Positions 1 through 7,200 of a stretch of DNA of 8,224 bases are shown here, in pieces. Position 1 is the first letter of the stretch. Every line of letters starts with the position of its first letter. Below the pieces are notes generated by a model. It did not search any database, was not told where the DNA came from, and saw nothing but the letters and a program-made list of their open reading frames with translations. A program made the translations under genes and the position numbers. This stretch comes from Planctomycetota bacterium (lineage in GTDB: Bacteria; Planctomycetota; PUPC01; JACPCR01), in contig JASLXP010000057.1 of assembly GCA_030740295.1 (NCBI GenBank), forward strand, positions 1 through 8,224, written 5' to 3'.

Positions 1-719
1 TGCGGATAGACCGGGAGTTTCATGGTGAAGGTTTCGCGAGTCCACCGGAACGTGCTGGTACGCGGGATGAAGAGCTTGCTCTTTGGATATGGCCCCTCGT
101 GCTGGTGAAAGCCCTCGGCGGCCGCGTCTTCGTCACCAGGCGCGCCGAAGTCCACCTGCTTGATTTCGAGCTCTTCTGTGGCTTCGACTCTGATCCAGTC
201 CACCGCCGCGGCCAGTTCGCGTCTGTCTTTCCGTCCGGGCGCGGGTCTGTGAGGATTGATCGCCTCGAAGCTGACCGCCAATACGGACCGGTTCCCGACG
301 ACCTTTGCCGGGAGCGTCCATTCGATGTTCGCCGTATTGTCCGAGGCGCCTCCCACGATCTCCTCGAATGTGCCCGCCCTGATTCTGAATTTCCGATTCC
401 CAGCCTTCCAGCAAAGCGTCACCCGATTGTCCTGCTCCGGGAAGGTCTTCAGATTTACGGTAAAAGCATTCTGCGCCCATCGAAAAGTGCGCGTTCGAAA
501 CCACTCGCTCTTGCTGTGAAGGACGGGACCTTCACGGGAATAGAAGCCCCGCCGCAAGAACCGTTCATCTCCCGGCTCGCCAATGTCAACGACTTCGATT
601 TTCGGATCCGGCGGCAGTGGGAACTCAGCGGACGCCAGGCGCATGAGGGCCGCCAAAGCCAAGGCCAGGCACTGCAGGCCGGGCATTCTCAGAGCCACAA
701 GTTTCAGCAGGTCTCTCAT
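1..719 (-). CDS. Secreted protein of tandem ~145-residue beta-rich modules (3' end outside window)
   Basis: This is a continuous leftward reading frame of 239 codons that is still open at the left edge. The ATG at 719 is the first start after an in-frame TAA about 20 bases upstream. The N-terminus looks like a signal peptide: basic residues, a hydrophobic stretch at about 13-26, and an Ala-Ser-Ala cleavage site near residue 31. Met12 is an alternative start that would give a more compact signal peptide. The mature part contains one full module (about 41-185) and the start of a second (186 onward). These align without gaps at a 145-residue offset, with about 25 of 54 positions identical by hand count. 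Shared landmarks are D-x-G-x-P-G-D-E (45-52 and 190-197), GF-x(3)-EGP (58-65 and 203-210) and RT-x-TFRW (75-81 and 220-226). The pattern resembles beta-sandwich modules attached to carbohydrate-active or glycosyltransferase-like proteins, but I cannot name the family. Its ATG overlaps the stop of the preceding frame, suggesting coupling to the FAD enzyme gene. Expected location is periplasmic or extracellular. Confidence 0.8.
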   Translation of the reverse strand, partial: MRDLLKLVALRMPGLQCLALALAALMRLASAEFPLPPDPKIEVVDIGEPGDERFLRRGFYSREGPVLHSKSEWFRTRTFRWAQNAFTVNLKTFPEQDNRVTLCWKAGNRKFRIRAGTFEEIVGGASDNTANIEWTLPAKVVGNRSVLAVSFEAINPHRPAPGRKDRRELAAAVDWIRVEATEELEIKQVDFGAPGDEDAAAEGFHQHEGPYPKSKLFIPRTSTFRWTRETFTMKLPVYP

Positions 720-784
720 CGGACAGCCGCCGTGCGAGCCTTAAAAGGTTTGATGCGCTTCAGGTCGTCTCCTTCGGCTTTCAT
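716..784 (-). CDS. Possible 22-codon coupling ORF between the FAD enzyme and secreted protein genes
   Basis: Leftward, the FAD enzyme's TGA (786-784) shares its last base with an ATG (784-782). That ATG opens 22 codons ending in TGA (718-716), which in turn overlaps the ATG (719-717) of the secreted protein. The peptide begins MKAEGDDLKR and is highly charged, with no recognisable domain. An AAGGAAA-like purine stretch lies about 10 bases upstream of its ATG, inside the FAD gene. Translating it would carry ribosomes to the secreted protein's start, which has no clear ribosome-binding site of its own. It may equally be a chance frame in a 64-base spacer. Confidence 0.25.
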   Translation of the reverse strand: MKAEGDDLKRIKPFKARTAAVR

Positions 785-3126
785 CAGTCGGTTTCCTTTT
801 CCTTACTGTAGACCCTGACCTGATAAACCCTGGCGGATTCGTTTTCACCGTGGCAGGCGAAGATGGTCAGGCGGAGTCGGTCGGTGGTTACCGGATCGAA
901 GTGATGGGCCCCGAAACGGTGATAGTTATTGCTTTCTTTGACGACCGCCCGCCATTCGCCGGCCTGCATAACTTCGACCGCGTAATCATTCACGCACATG
1001 TCCAGGACTCTCCGGCCGCATTCCCACGGATTGTCGTGGCGGTGCCGGGGTAGATTATCAAAGACCAGGGCGACCTCGTCGAAGGTTACAGGGCCATCCC
1101 AAGTCAGAGTGAGCGACTGCGGCAGGCCGGCACCAGGCTCGGAAATCCAGAGGTGAGTCGGGCCGCGACTGAAACGGCGATGAAAGCCATCCAGCACGTT
1201 CGCGGCCTCCCCGAGTGGCGGCGGAGGATCCAGGCGCATCGTGCCCGTGCAGCCGAGGGGAGACCAAGCGGGACTATGGTGGCGGTGCTCGACCATCTCT
1301 GCCAGCTCGCAGTTTTCCTCGCAGACGGACCAGGTGACGTTCTCGTTGATGCTGTCAATGGCGATCAAGAGCCGGTCGTCGTCACTCAACGGATCCTTCT
1401 CGCCCACTTCGAGCGATTCCGGTATCTCCACGCGATGCCATCCGGAAGAACCAGCCGGAAGAACGAAAGGAATGGTCGCCAGTTTCAGGAATGCTTCGTC
1501 CCCGAGGTCATTGCACTGAACATCGTGGTATTCGTCCATCGTCTTCCATTTCGGTTCGCGGCGGGTACGGAAGACCGCAAGCAAAAGCTCCTGTTCCTCT
1601 TTCGACTCATTCCGGAGGAACAGTTCCACCGCTTCGATACGTGCCGGCCAGTCCCAAAGAATGTTTCCCGCGGGCGCGACCAGGGGCACGCGCTGGCCGG
1701 GCGACTGGTCGTTAAAACGGAGCTCGCTGGTAGCGGTGGCAGTTGCATTCCGAGCGAGGTCCGCGTTCGATGGCACGGGTCGATTCAGGAGCGTTCCATC
1801 CGAAAAAAGGAGGCCCGTCTGAAGCTCATTCAGATGGTGCTCGCAGATGGCTCTCGGCGAGCATCCATGTTTGCAGCATAGCCCTGCAGCCAGCCCGACC
1901 GCGTGCCCGATGGCACCGCCTGTCCGCATGACGCGGTGCGAGGAATGTGCCAGGTGCGTCGCGCTGATGAGCCGGCCCGCGAGGAGAAGATTGTCCACGT
2001 TGCGGGAGTAGCAGCAGCGGTAAGGGATTCCGTACAGCGGGGGCACACTCAGCGTGTAGATGTTGCCGTGGCCCCGCAAGGGCCGGTGGTCGTCGAAGTC
2101 GTGCCCGCCGTAAGCGATGTCGTCCGGGAACAGTTTTCCTTCTTCCAGGTCGGTCTGCGTCAGGACATAGTCGCCCATGAAGCGGCGGCTCTCTCGTTTC
2201 CCGGCCTTGGGGCTCACCCAGAGCAGGTCCCAGTTTCTCGATTGTTCACGGTGCGGGCCGTTCTTGATGTGATCCCATTCAGCCCACAATTGTTTCAAGA
2301 GGCGCTCGTAGATTTCGCCGTCGTTACGGATCGTGTCCATATCGCCGCCGGCTTCGGTGACGTAAAGGAAGATGAGCCTCTTGTTGTCCCTGAAGAAACC
2401 GTCGTGGTGCTTCAGGAACCCGCCCATCGCTCCCTGCCAGATGCGCGGGACGAACGGTGGCGTATCCGGCGGCGGCTGAAAATGGACCTCACGTTCCGCC
2501 TGGTATGCGATGGCGACCAGGCTCGTGCCCTGGACGAGGTCTTCCCGTTCGGCCGGCGCAGAGCGCTCCCCATATTCACTTTGCGCTTCGCTGCCCACGT
2601 CGAAATCCGCCCCGGCCCGAGCGGCCATCTCTCCGTCACCGGACGCCTCAACGACGACGTGTCGAACGTTGATCTGAACCGTCCGGAAGGATGCCAGGTC
2701 CTCCGCGATGACGCCCGTGATACGATTGTCTTCAGTGATTGGCCGCCGCGCGTAGTGGCGCTTCAAAAGTCGGACCCCGGCTCTCTCCAGGAACTCCTGC
2801 ACTACTGCTTCGTTTCGCCGGGAGATGCTGTAAGGCATGGTGCCTTGCGTGACCGCGGTAAAAGCGCCGACCCATGCAGCTTCTTCCTGCAATTCCTGGA
2901 TGATCCCGGTCTCGGTTGCGTAGTGATTGAAGCGGTCGGCGCCGGTGATGCCTACGCCGAGATTCGGCCCGGAGTTCCCGCCCAGCACTTCGTCTTTCTC
3001 GATCAGAACCGTTTCGCAGCCGCACCGTCCCGCCTGAATGGCTGCGCAGTAACCGGCGACACCCGAACCGATGACGAGCACGTCGCATTCGTATGTCTTC
3101 TCGATGTCTGCTGTGTTCTCATTCAT
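784..3126 (-). CDS. FAD-dependent oxidoreductase (FAD_oxidored type) with C-terminal beta-sandwich extension
   Basis: This encodes a 780-residue flavoprotein with no visible signal peptide, so it is probably cytoplasmic. An N-terminal Rossmann fold is clear: a beta strand leads into G-S-G-V-A-G (20-25), with the ribose-binding acidic residue at Glu43 and a GGNSG loop at 49-53. Two landmarks typical of the FAD_oxidored (PF12831) family follow: K-R-E-S-R-R-x-x-G-D-Y (310-320) and the long C-terminal FAD-binding segment (about 364-417), with a PYRCCYSR stretch, N-L-L-L-A-G-R, S-A-T-H and S-S-H-R-V-M. The catalytic part ends near 450. Residues about 455-620 look beta-rich. Residues about 638-775 resemble an F5/8-type (discoidin-like) sandwich, including VLDGF, a D-x-V-A-L-V-F-D strand and the closing Y-Q-V-R-V-Y. 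The open frame extends to 3306, but I place the start at 3126: the extra 60 residues overlap the upstream gene and look non-coding, and the fold begins directly after MNEN. The gap from the upstream stop is 25 bases, with no good ribosome-binding site. The substrate is unknown. Confidence 0.9.
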   Translation of the reverse strand: MNENTADIEKTYECDVLVIGSGVAGYCAAIQAGRCGCETVLIEKDEVLGGNSGPNLGVGITGADRFNHYATETGIIQELQEEAAWVGAFTAVTQGTMPYSISRRNEAVVQEFLERAGVRLLKRHYARRPITEDNRITGVIAEDLASFRTVQINVRHVVVEASGDGEMAARAGADFDVGSEAQSEYGERSAPAEREDLVQGTSLVAIAYQAEREVHFQPPPDTPPFVPRIWQGAMGGFLKHHDGFFRDNKRLIFLYVTEAGGDMDTIRNDGEIYERLLKQLWAEWDHIKNGPHREQSRNWDLLWVSPKAGKRESRRFMGDYVLTQTDLEEGKLFPDDIAYGGHDFDDHRPLRGHGNIYTLSVPPLYGIPYRCCYSRNVDNLLLAGRLISATHLAHSSHRVMRTGGAIGHAVGLAAGLCCKHGCSPRAICEHHLNELQTGLLFSDGTLLNRPVPSNADLARNATATATSELRFNDQSPGQRVPLVAPAGNILWDWPARIEAVELFLRNESKEEQELLLAVFRTRREPKWKTMDEYHDVQCNDLGDEAFLKLATIPFVLPAGSSGWHRVEIPESLEVGEKDPLSDDDRLLIAIDSINENVTWSVCEENCELAEMVEHRHHSPAWSPLGCTGTMRLDPPPPLGEAANVLDGFHRRFSRGPTHLWISEPGAGLPQSLTLTWDGPVTFDEVALVFDNLPRHRHDNPWECGRRVLDMCVNDYAVEVMQAGEWRAVVKESNNYHRFGAHHFDPVTTDRLRLTIFACHGENESARVYQVRVYSKEKETD

Positions 3127-3151
3127 GGGAATGGCAGGACTTGGTTGTCCG

Positions 3152-3892
3152 TTATCGCTCGATGAAAGGCGGTTCTCCGCGAATGGATGAAACGACCTCC
3201 TCTGCCTTGTCGAGTTGATCGCTATTTCCGAACAAGGCCAGCCACACCGCGCCTTCGGCACCGCCCACCCCTCCGGATGCAACCGGGATGGCTTCGACAT
3301 CGGCAAGGACGCGAAGCGCTTCGACCTCTGTGAAGATCACACCGGGGACCACCCAGAGGACCACACCCGTCCCGTCAGAATCCCGGTTCATCCGCTCGGC
3401 CACCTCATCGAGGTCCGCAGACACACTCTTTTCCAGGCCCACCGGATGCAGGTAACAGATTCTCTTCGAGACGACCGTCCCAATGGCTGCTCCCACCCCG
3501 CCGCCGGTCGGATGGCCGATGAGAACGCCCGCCTGTTTCCGCTCATAGTTGACTGCGTTCGCGCCCTTTATGTAGACATCGCCGGGGCCCATGTCGGCAA
3601 GGGCTTTCGAAGCCGCGATGTTCAGACGTTCTCCTTTTTGGATGACGAGATCGGGATGCGTGTAGGTCAGCTCAGGGCCGGAGTAACCGCTCGGCACTGT
3701 GTTCCCGGTGACGAAGGAATACTTGTCGATCTTCTTGCCGGTAATCTCCTCGAAGATGTAGCCGTTCGTAGTTCCCGATCCCATGGCAAGCGTGCCCTCA
3801 TCCATCGCGCGACGAACGAAATCTGCCTGGCTCACTCCTTTTGCGATGAGCCGCTTGGACTCGGAAACGGTTAAAGAAAGTACGCTATGCAT
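3152..3892 (-). CDS. Conserved-looking glycine-rich protein of unnamed family, first gene of the leftward operon
   Basis: This encodes a 246-residue protein without signal peptide or membrane segments, so it is probably cytoplasmic. I do not recognise a named family. Visible motifs are a G-S-G-T-T-N-G loop (38-44), G-P-G-D-V-Y-I-K-G-A-N-A-V-N (102-115), G-H-P-T-G-G-G-V-G-A-A-I-G (126-138), P-V-G-L-E-K (150-155) and a second Gly/Ala-rich loop (205-215). The first loop lies after a helix and strand, as the phosphate-binding G-x-G-S/T-T loop does in ribose-5-phosphate isomerase A and related NagB/CoA-transferase folds. A distant phosphosugar-isomerase-like fold is therefore possible, but this is inference only. 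The start is well supported: a GAGG ribosome-binding site sits 7 bases upstream of the ATG. It is followed after 25 bases by the FAD oxidoreductase, suggesting both act in one pathway. It could equally be an accessory or regulatory protein for the flavoenzyme. Confidence 0.85.
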   Translation of the reverse strand: MHSVLSLTVSESKRLIAKGVSQADFVRRAMDEGTLAMGSGTTNGYIFEEITGKKIDKYSFVTGNTVPSGYSGPELTYTHPDLVIQKGERLNIAASKALADMGPGDVYIKGANAVNYERKQAGVLIGHPTGGGVGAAIGTVVSKRICYLHPVGLEKSVSADLDEVAERMNRDSDGTGVVLWVVPGVIFTEVEALRVLADVEAIPVASGGVGGAEGAVWLALFGNSDQLDKAEEVVSSIRGEPPFIER

Positions 3893-3899
3893 AGGGTTA

Positions 3900-3903
3900 C
3901 CTC
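3900..3903 (-). promoter_or_regulatory. Ribosome-binding site of the 246-residue protein gene
   Basis: On the leftward strand, GAGG lies 7 bases before the ATG at 3892. It is the clearest Shine-Dalgarno-like site in the window; the other start codons have weak sites or none. It supports ATG 3892 as the true operon start. Confidence 0.6.
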
Positions 3904-3975
3904 GTTTCGGGTTGATTCGGTTGGGAAGCGTTCAGAAAGAAGCCACAGACCACAAGCCAGACACCTGAAGAACAG

Positions 3976-3998
3976 TGTTTCACGCGTCGATGTTTCAC
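3976..3998. promoter_or_regulatory. Possible operator: two TGTTTCAC direct repeats 15 bases apart
   Basis: TGTTTCAC occurs at 3976-3983 and 3991-3998, a 15-base period. The nearer copy begins 84 bases upstream of the leftward operon's start codon. Spaced direct repeats of this size can be activator or response-regulator sites, but two 8-mers may also arise by chance. No regulator gene is in the window to pair with it. Confidence 0.2.
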
Positions 3999-4113
3999 CA
4001 CATCCGGAGCGCGGCCGCTATCGGGCATCCCAATCCTGCTCACGCGAAGGGAGCCCGTTGCGACTGTTCATGCTGCCTCTCTTACACGAAACAGAGCCGC
4101 AATCAAAGCTCAG

Positions 4114-4125
4114 CTCTTACTTTTG
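4114..4125. repeat. CTCTTACTTTTG motif, upstream copy
   Basis: This 12-base motif recurs exactly at 7931-7942 and, with one change in the last base, at 8003-8014. All three copies have the same orientation and lie only in the intergenic regions on either side of the large rightward gene. On the opposite strand it reads as AAAAGTAAGAG, a purine-rich string. Confidence 0.5.
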
Positions 4126-4252
4126 TCCCACTTATCTTCTCTCTCCTCGTTTGTCCGAGTCCTTGGGAAATCTTCTACTCCAAATGCCTTTCAGGCCCCA
4201 TCTGTTATTCTCCTGCCCCATTTCGGCACCTACAAAATTCGACGGCTGAACA

Positions 4253-7200
4253 TTGAGAATCAAGACATTCCTTCTTCCGCTGCTGACACTTGCCGCGGTC
4301 ATAACGTGCGAGCCGTTGCTCAAGCTCAACCCCGGAGATCGCATTGCGATCGTTGGCAACGGTTTCGGTGCACGCATGCGTTATCACGGACAGTTGGAAT
4401 CGATGATTCATGCGCGCTTCCCCAACCACAAACTCAAAGTGCGCAACTTTTCATGGGCCGGCGAAGAGCCGTCACACCGTTTTCGGCCTCACAAATATGA
4501 TTGGTACGGACGCCGCATCATTGATACGTTCAAGCCGAATGTTTTCATTCTCTGCTTCGGCATGAACGCTTCTTTCAGGGGCGCAGGAGCGCTGAAGGAA
4601 TTCCGTGACCATTACCACTGGAAGATAAAGGATCTGCGGGGCCGCAAATATGATAAGAACCTGCGATTCGTCCTTGTCTCACCGATCGCCCAGCCCTTTG
4701 ATCCTGGCGGCAAACTTGATCATCGGAACAAGCTGCTCAAGACCTTCTCCGACACGGTGAAGCGGATTGCCGGCGAGTTTAAGATCCTCTTTGTCGATCT
4801 GTACGAACCCAGCCGCGCCTGGTATCAGACATCCGACGCGGGAGAGCTGTCGCACAGCGGCATCCATCTCACCGAAGAAGGTTATCGGCTGGCGAGCGCA
4901 GAGATTGCCGGGCACCTGTTCGGTGAGGTCGGCATAGCGCCTCCAGGAGAGCCTGAAACAGTGGGCAAGACTGCTCCTGAAGATCGACTGACCGAGGAGG
5001 TCAGACAAAAGTCCCGACTTTTTTACCACCGCTATCAGCCGCTGAATGGGCGTTACGTTTACTCTGACGAGAAGCGGCACTACGGCGACAAGAGTTTCAA
5101 AGAAGAGTCGAAGAAGCTCGACCAGATCATCGCGGTTCACGACCGGCGCATCTGGGCTCTGGCACGTGGTGAGGAAGTTTCAAAGAAGCCGGATTACTCG
5201 AAGACGATCAGACTGAAACCGGAGCGCAATGACAAGCCGGCAAAGATCCTCACGACTGCCGAAAGCCAGGCTTCTTTCGAGCTTCCGAAGGGCTACCAGA
5301 TTCATGCGTTCGCCTCGGAGGAAAAATTTCCGGAACTCCGCAATCCATCATGCATCGTCTTCGACAACGAGGGCCGCCTGTGGGTGAGCACCATGCCCGG
5401 CTATCCGCACTTCCTGCCCGGCTCGAGATTCGAAGGTAAGATTCTCATTTTCGAAGACACAGACAGTGACGGTCGCGCAGACAAATCCACCGTCTTTGCT
5501 GACGGACTTCACCACACGCTCAGCTTCGAGTTGGGACACGGCGGCGCCTATGTCACCCAGAACGCTGATCTACTCTTCTTCAAAGATACCAACGGCGACG
5601 GCCGCGCGGACGAGCGCCGCATCCTGCTCCAGGGATTCGGAACGGAAAACTCGATTCATGGGAACAACAGCCTGGTGTGGGGCCCGGAAGGCGCCCTTTA
5701 TTTTCAGCACGGCAACGATATCCGGTCCCAGGTTGAGACCCCGTATGGTGTGAAGAAGTTCGAACATTCGACCATCGTTCGCTACGAGCCCAAGACACAC
5801 AAACTCGAAGCCCATACCCGCATCGAGGCGACGAACACCTGGGGACATGTCTTTGACAAATGGGGACAGAACTTCCTGGGTGAGCCCATGCACGCACGTG
5901 TCTTTCATGTCGCTCCCGTGGCCAGCAGATTGGGTTTTCCCCATCGACACAGATTGACCAAGGAGATCTTCAAACAGCATCTGCGGCCAATATCCGGACT
6001 GGCCCTGGTTTCGAGCAGCCAGTTCCCTTACTACATGCAGGACAGGATGGTCGTCGCCAATTGCCTGCATCTTCCAATGATAAGAGCGCACTCACTCGAT
6101 GACGATGGCTCGACATTCAAGCGGACCACGGAAGCCGATTTCATAAGAAGCAAGGATAAGTTTTTCAGACCGGTAGGCCTTCGCTTCGGCCCTGATGGCG
6201 CGCTCTATATCGTTGACTGGTGCAACCCGATCATCGGGCACACACAGCATTCCTTCAGGCATCCACACCGCGATAAGAAACACGGACGCATCTGGCGCGT
6301 CACCAATGTGCTGAAACGCCTCCTGCCTTCGTTTCAGGTGAAGGGGGCGACCATACCGGAGCTGCTCAACCAGCTCAGTCTCCTGGAAGACAATGCGCGC
6401 TATCGGGCCCGGCGAGAGCTGGGCAGCAGGGACTCGAAGAAAGTCGTGGCCGCGGTGAAGCAATGGACTAAGCGACTCGATTTGAACAGCCCGGAGCGCC
6501 GGCGATTGGCCCTGGAAGGGCTCTGGGTACTCCAGCATCATCACAGCCCGGATGAAGCACTCTTGAAGAAGCTTCTGTTTGCCTCAGATTACCGGGTGCG
6601 GGCCGCGGCCACTCGCGTGCTTCGATACTGGTTGAATGAAATCCCCGGCGCGGCCGCGCTGCTTACCAAACAGGCCAACGATCCCGACCCTCTGGTTCGA
6701 CTCGAAACCATCAATGCGGCGAGCGCCTTCCGCGATCACAGGGCCACGGAGATTGTGCTCGAGACTTTGCGCTATCACCGGGACTACGCGCTGGTCCATG
6801 CATTCGATGAATCCATGCGCACCCTCGAGCCATACATCAAGTCGGCCATCCTCGCAGGCAAAGAGGTGTGCAAAGATAATCCTGCCGGCATCAAGTACAT
6901 CCTCGGGCGGGTCAACGACCACGAGCTCGTTCGCCTGCCGCGCATCAAGGAAGTGTGTAAGACCATTCTGGCTCGAGATGTCGTCGGGCTCGAACATCGA
7001 ATGGATGCACTCAAGAAACTTGCCGGATTCAACAGCAAGCCCGCGACCGCAGTGCTGCTGGATCAGCTTTACGGCTCTGAGAAGGCAAAGAAAGAGCGGG
7101 TTGAATCGCTTTGCGCGCTACTGCCGATGCTCGATAAAAAGGAACTGCTCGCCGTAACAGCAGACTTGAAAAAAATAGCCGGCGAGTTTCCTCGTGAGAT

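Larger units (their letters stand above)
3893..4252. other. Divergent intergenic region between the leftward operon and the rightward gene
   Basis: This 360-base stretch has no convincing gene; the short open frames across it have no protein-like features. It must hold the promoters for both directions, but I could not identify a -35/-10 pair with confidence. It contains two TGTTTCAC direct repeats near the operon side, a CTCTTACTTTTG motif (4114-4125) also found downstream of the rightward gene, and two GCCCCAT copies 20 bases apart (4195-4201, 4215-4221), the second within ATTCTCCTGCCCCAT. From about 4070 to 4220 the + strand is strongly pyrimidine-rich. This resembles degenerate intergenic repeats of PVC genomes more than a classic promoter. 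Confidence 0.6.

Noticed and set aside
99..818. 239-codon open frame on the + strand at the left end
   Set aside because: The opposite strand carries a signal peptide and exact 145-residue modules, showing it is the coding strand; the + frame is a shadow.
1903..3165. 420-codon open frame on the + strand
   Set aside because: It lies entirely antisense to the FAD oxidoreductase, whose Rossmann and family motifs are clear. Its composition is that of a GC-rich shadow frame with no domain pattern.
3127..3306. 60-residue N-terminal extension of the FAD oxidoreductase
   Set aside because: It overlaps the end of the 246-residue protein gene, has no protein-like pattern, and would place a long tail before the FAD-binding strand that normally sits near the N-terminus.
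4271..4309. Lipoprotein signal at Cys19 of the large protein
   Set aside because: The residues before the Cys are V-I-T, not a standard lipobox (small residue expected at -1), so ordinary signal peptidase cleavage is as likely.
4123..4500. 125-codon + strand frame crossing the start of the large gene
   Set aside because: It starts in non-coding pyrimidine-rich DNA and overlaps the signal peptide and SGNH domain in another frame; no recognisable features.
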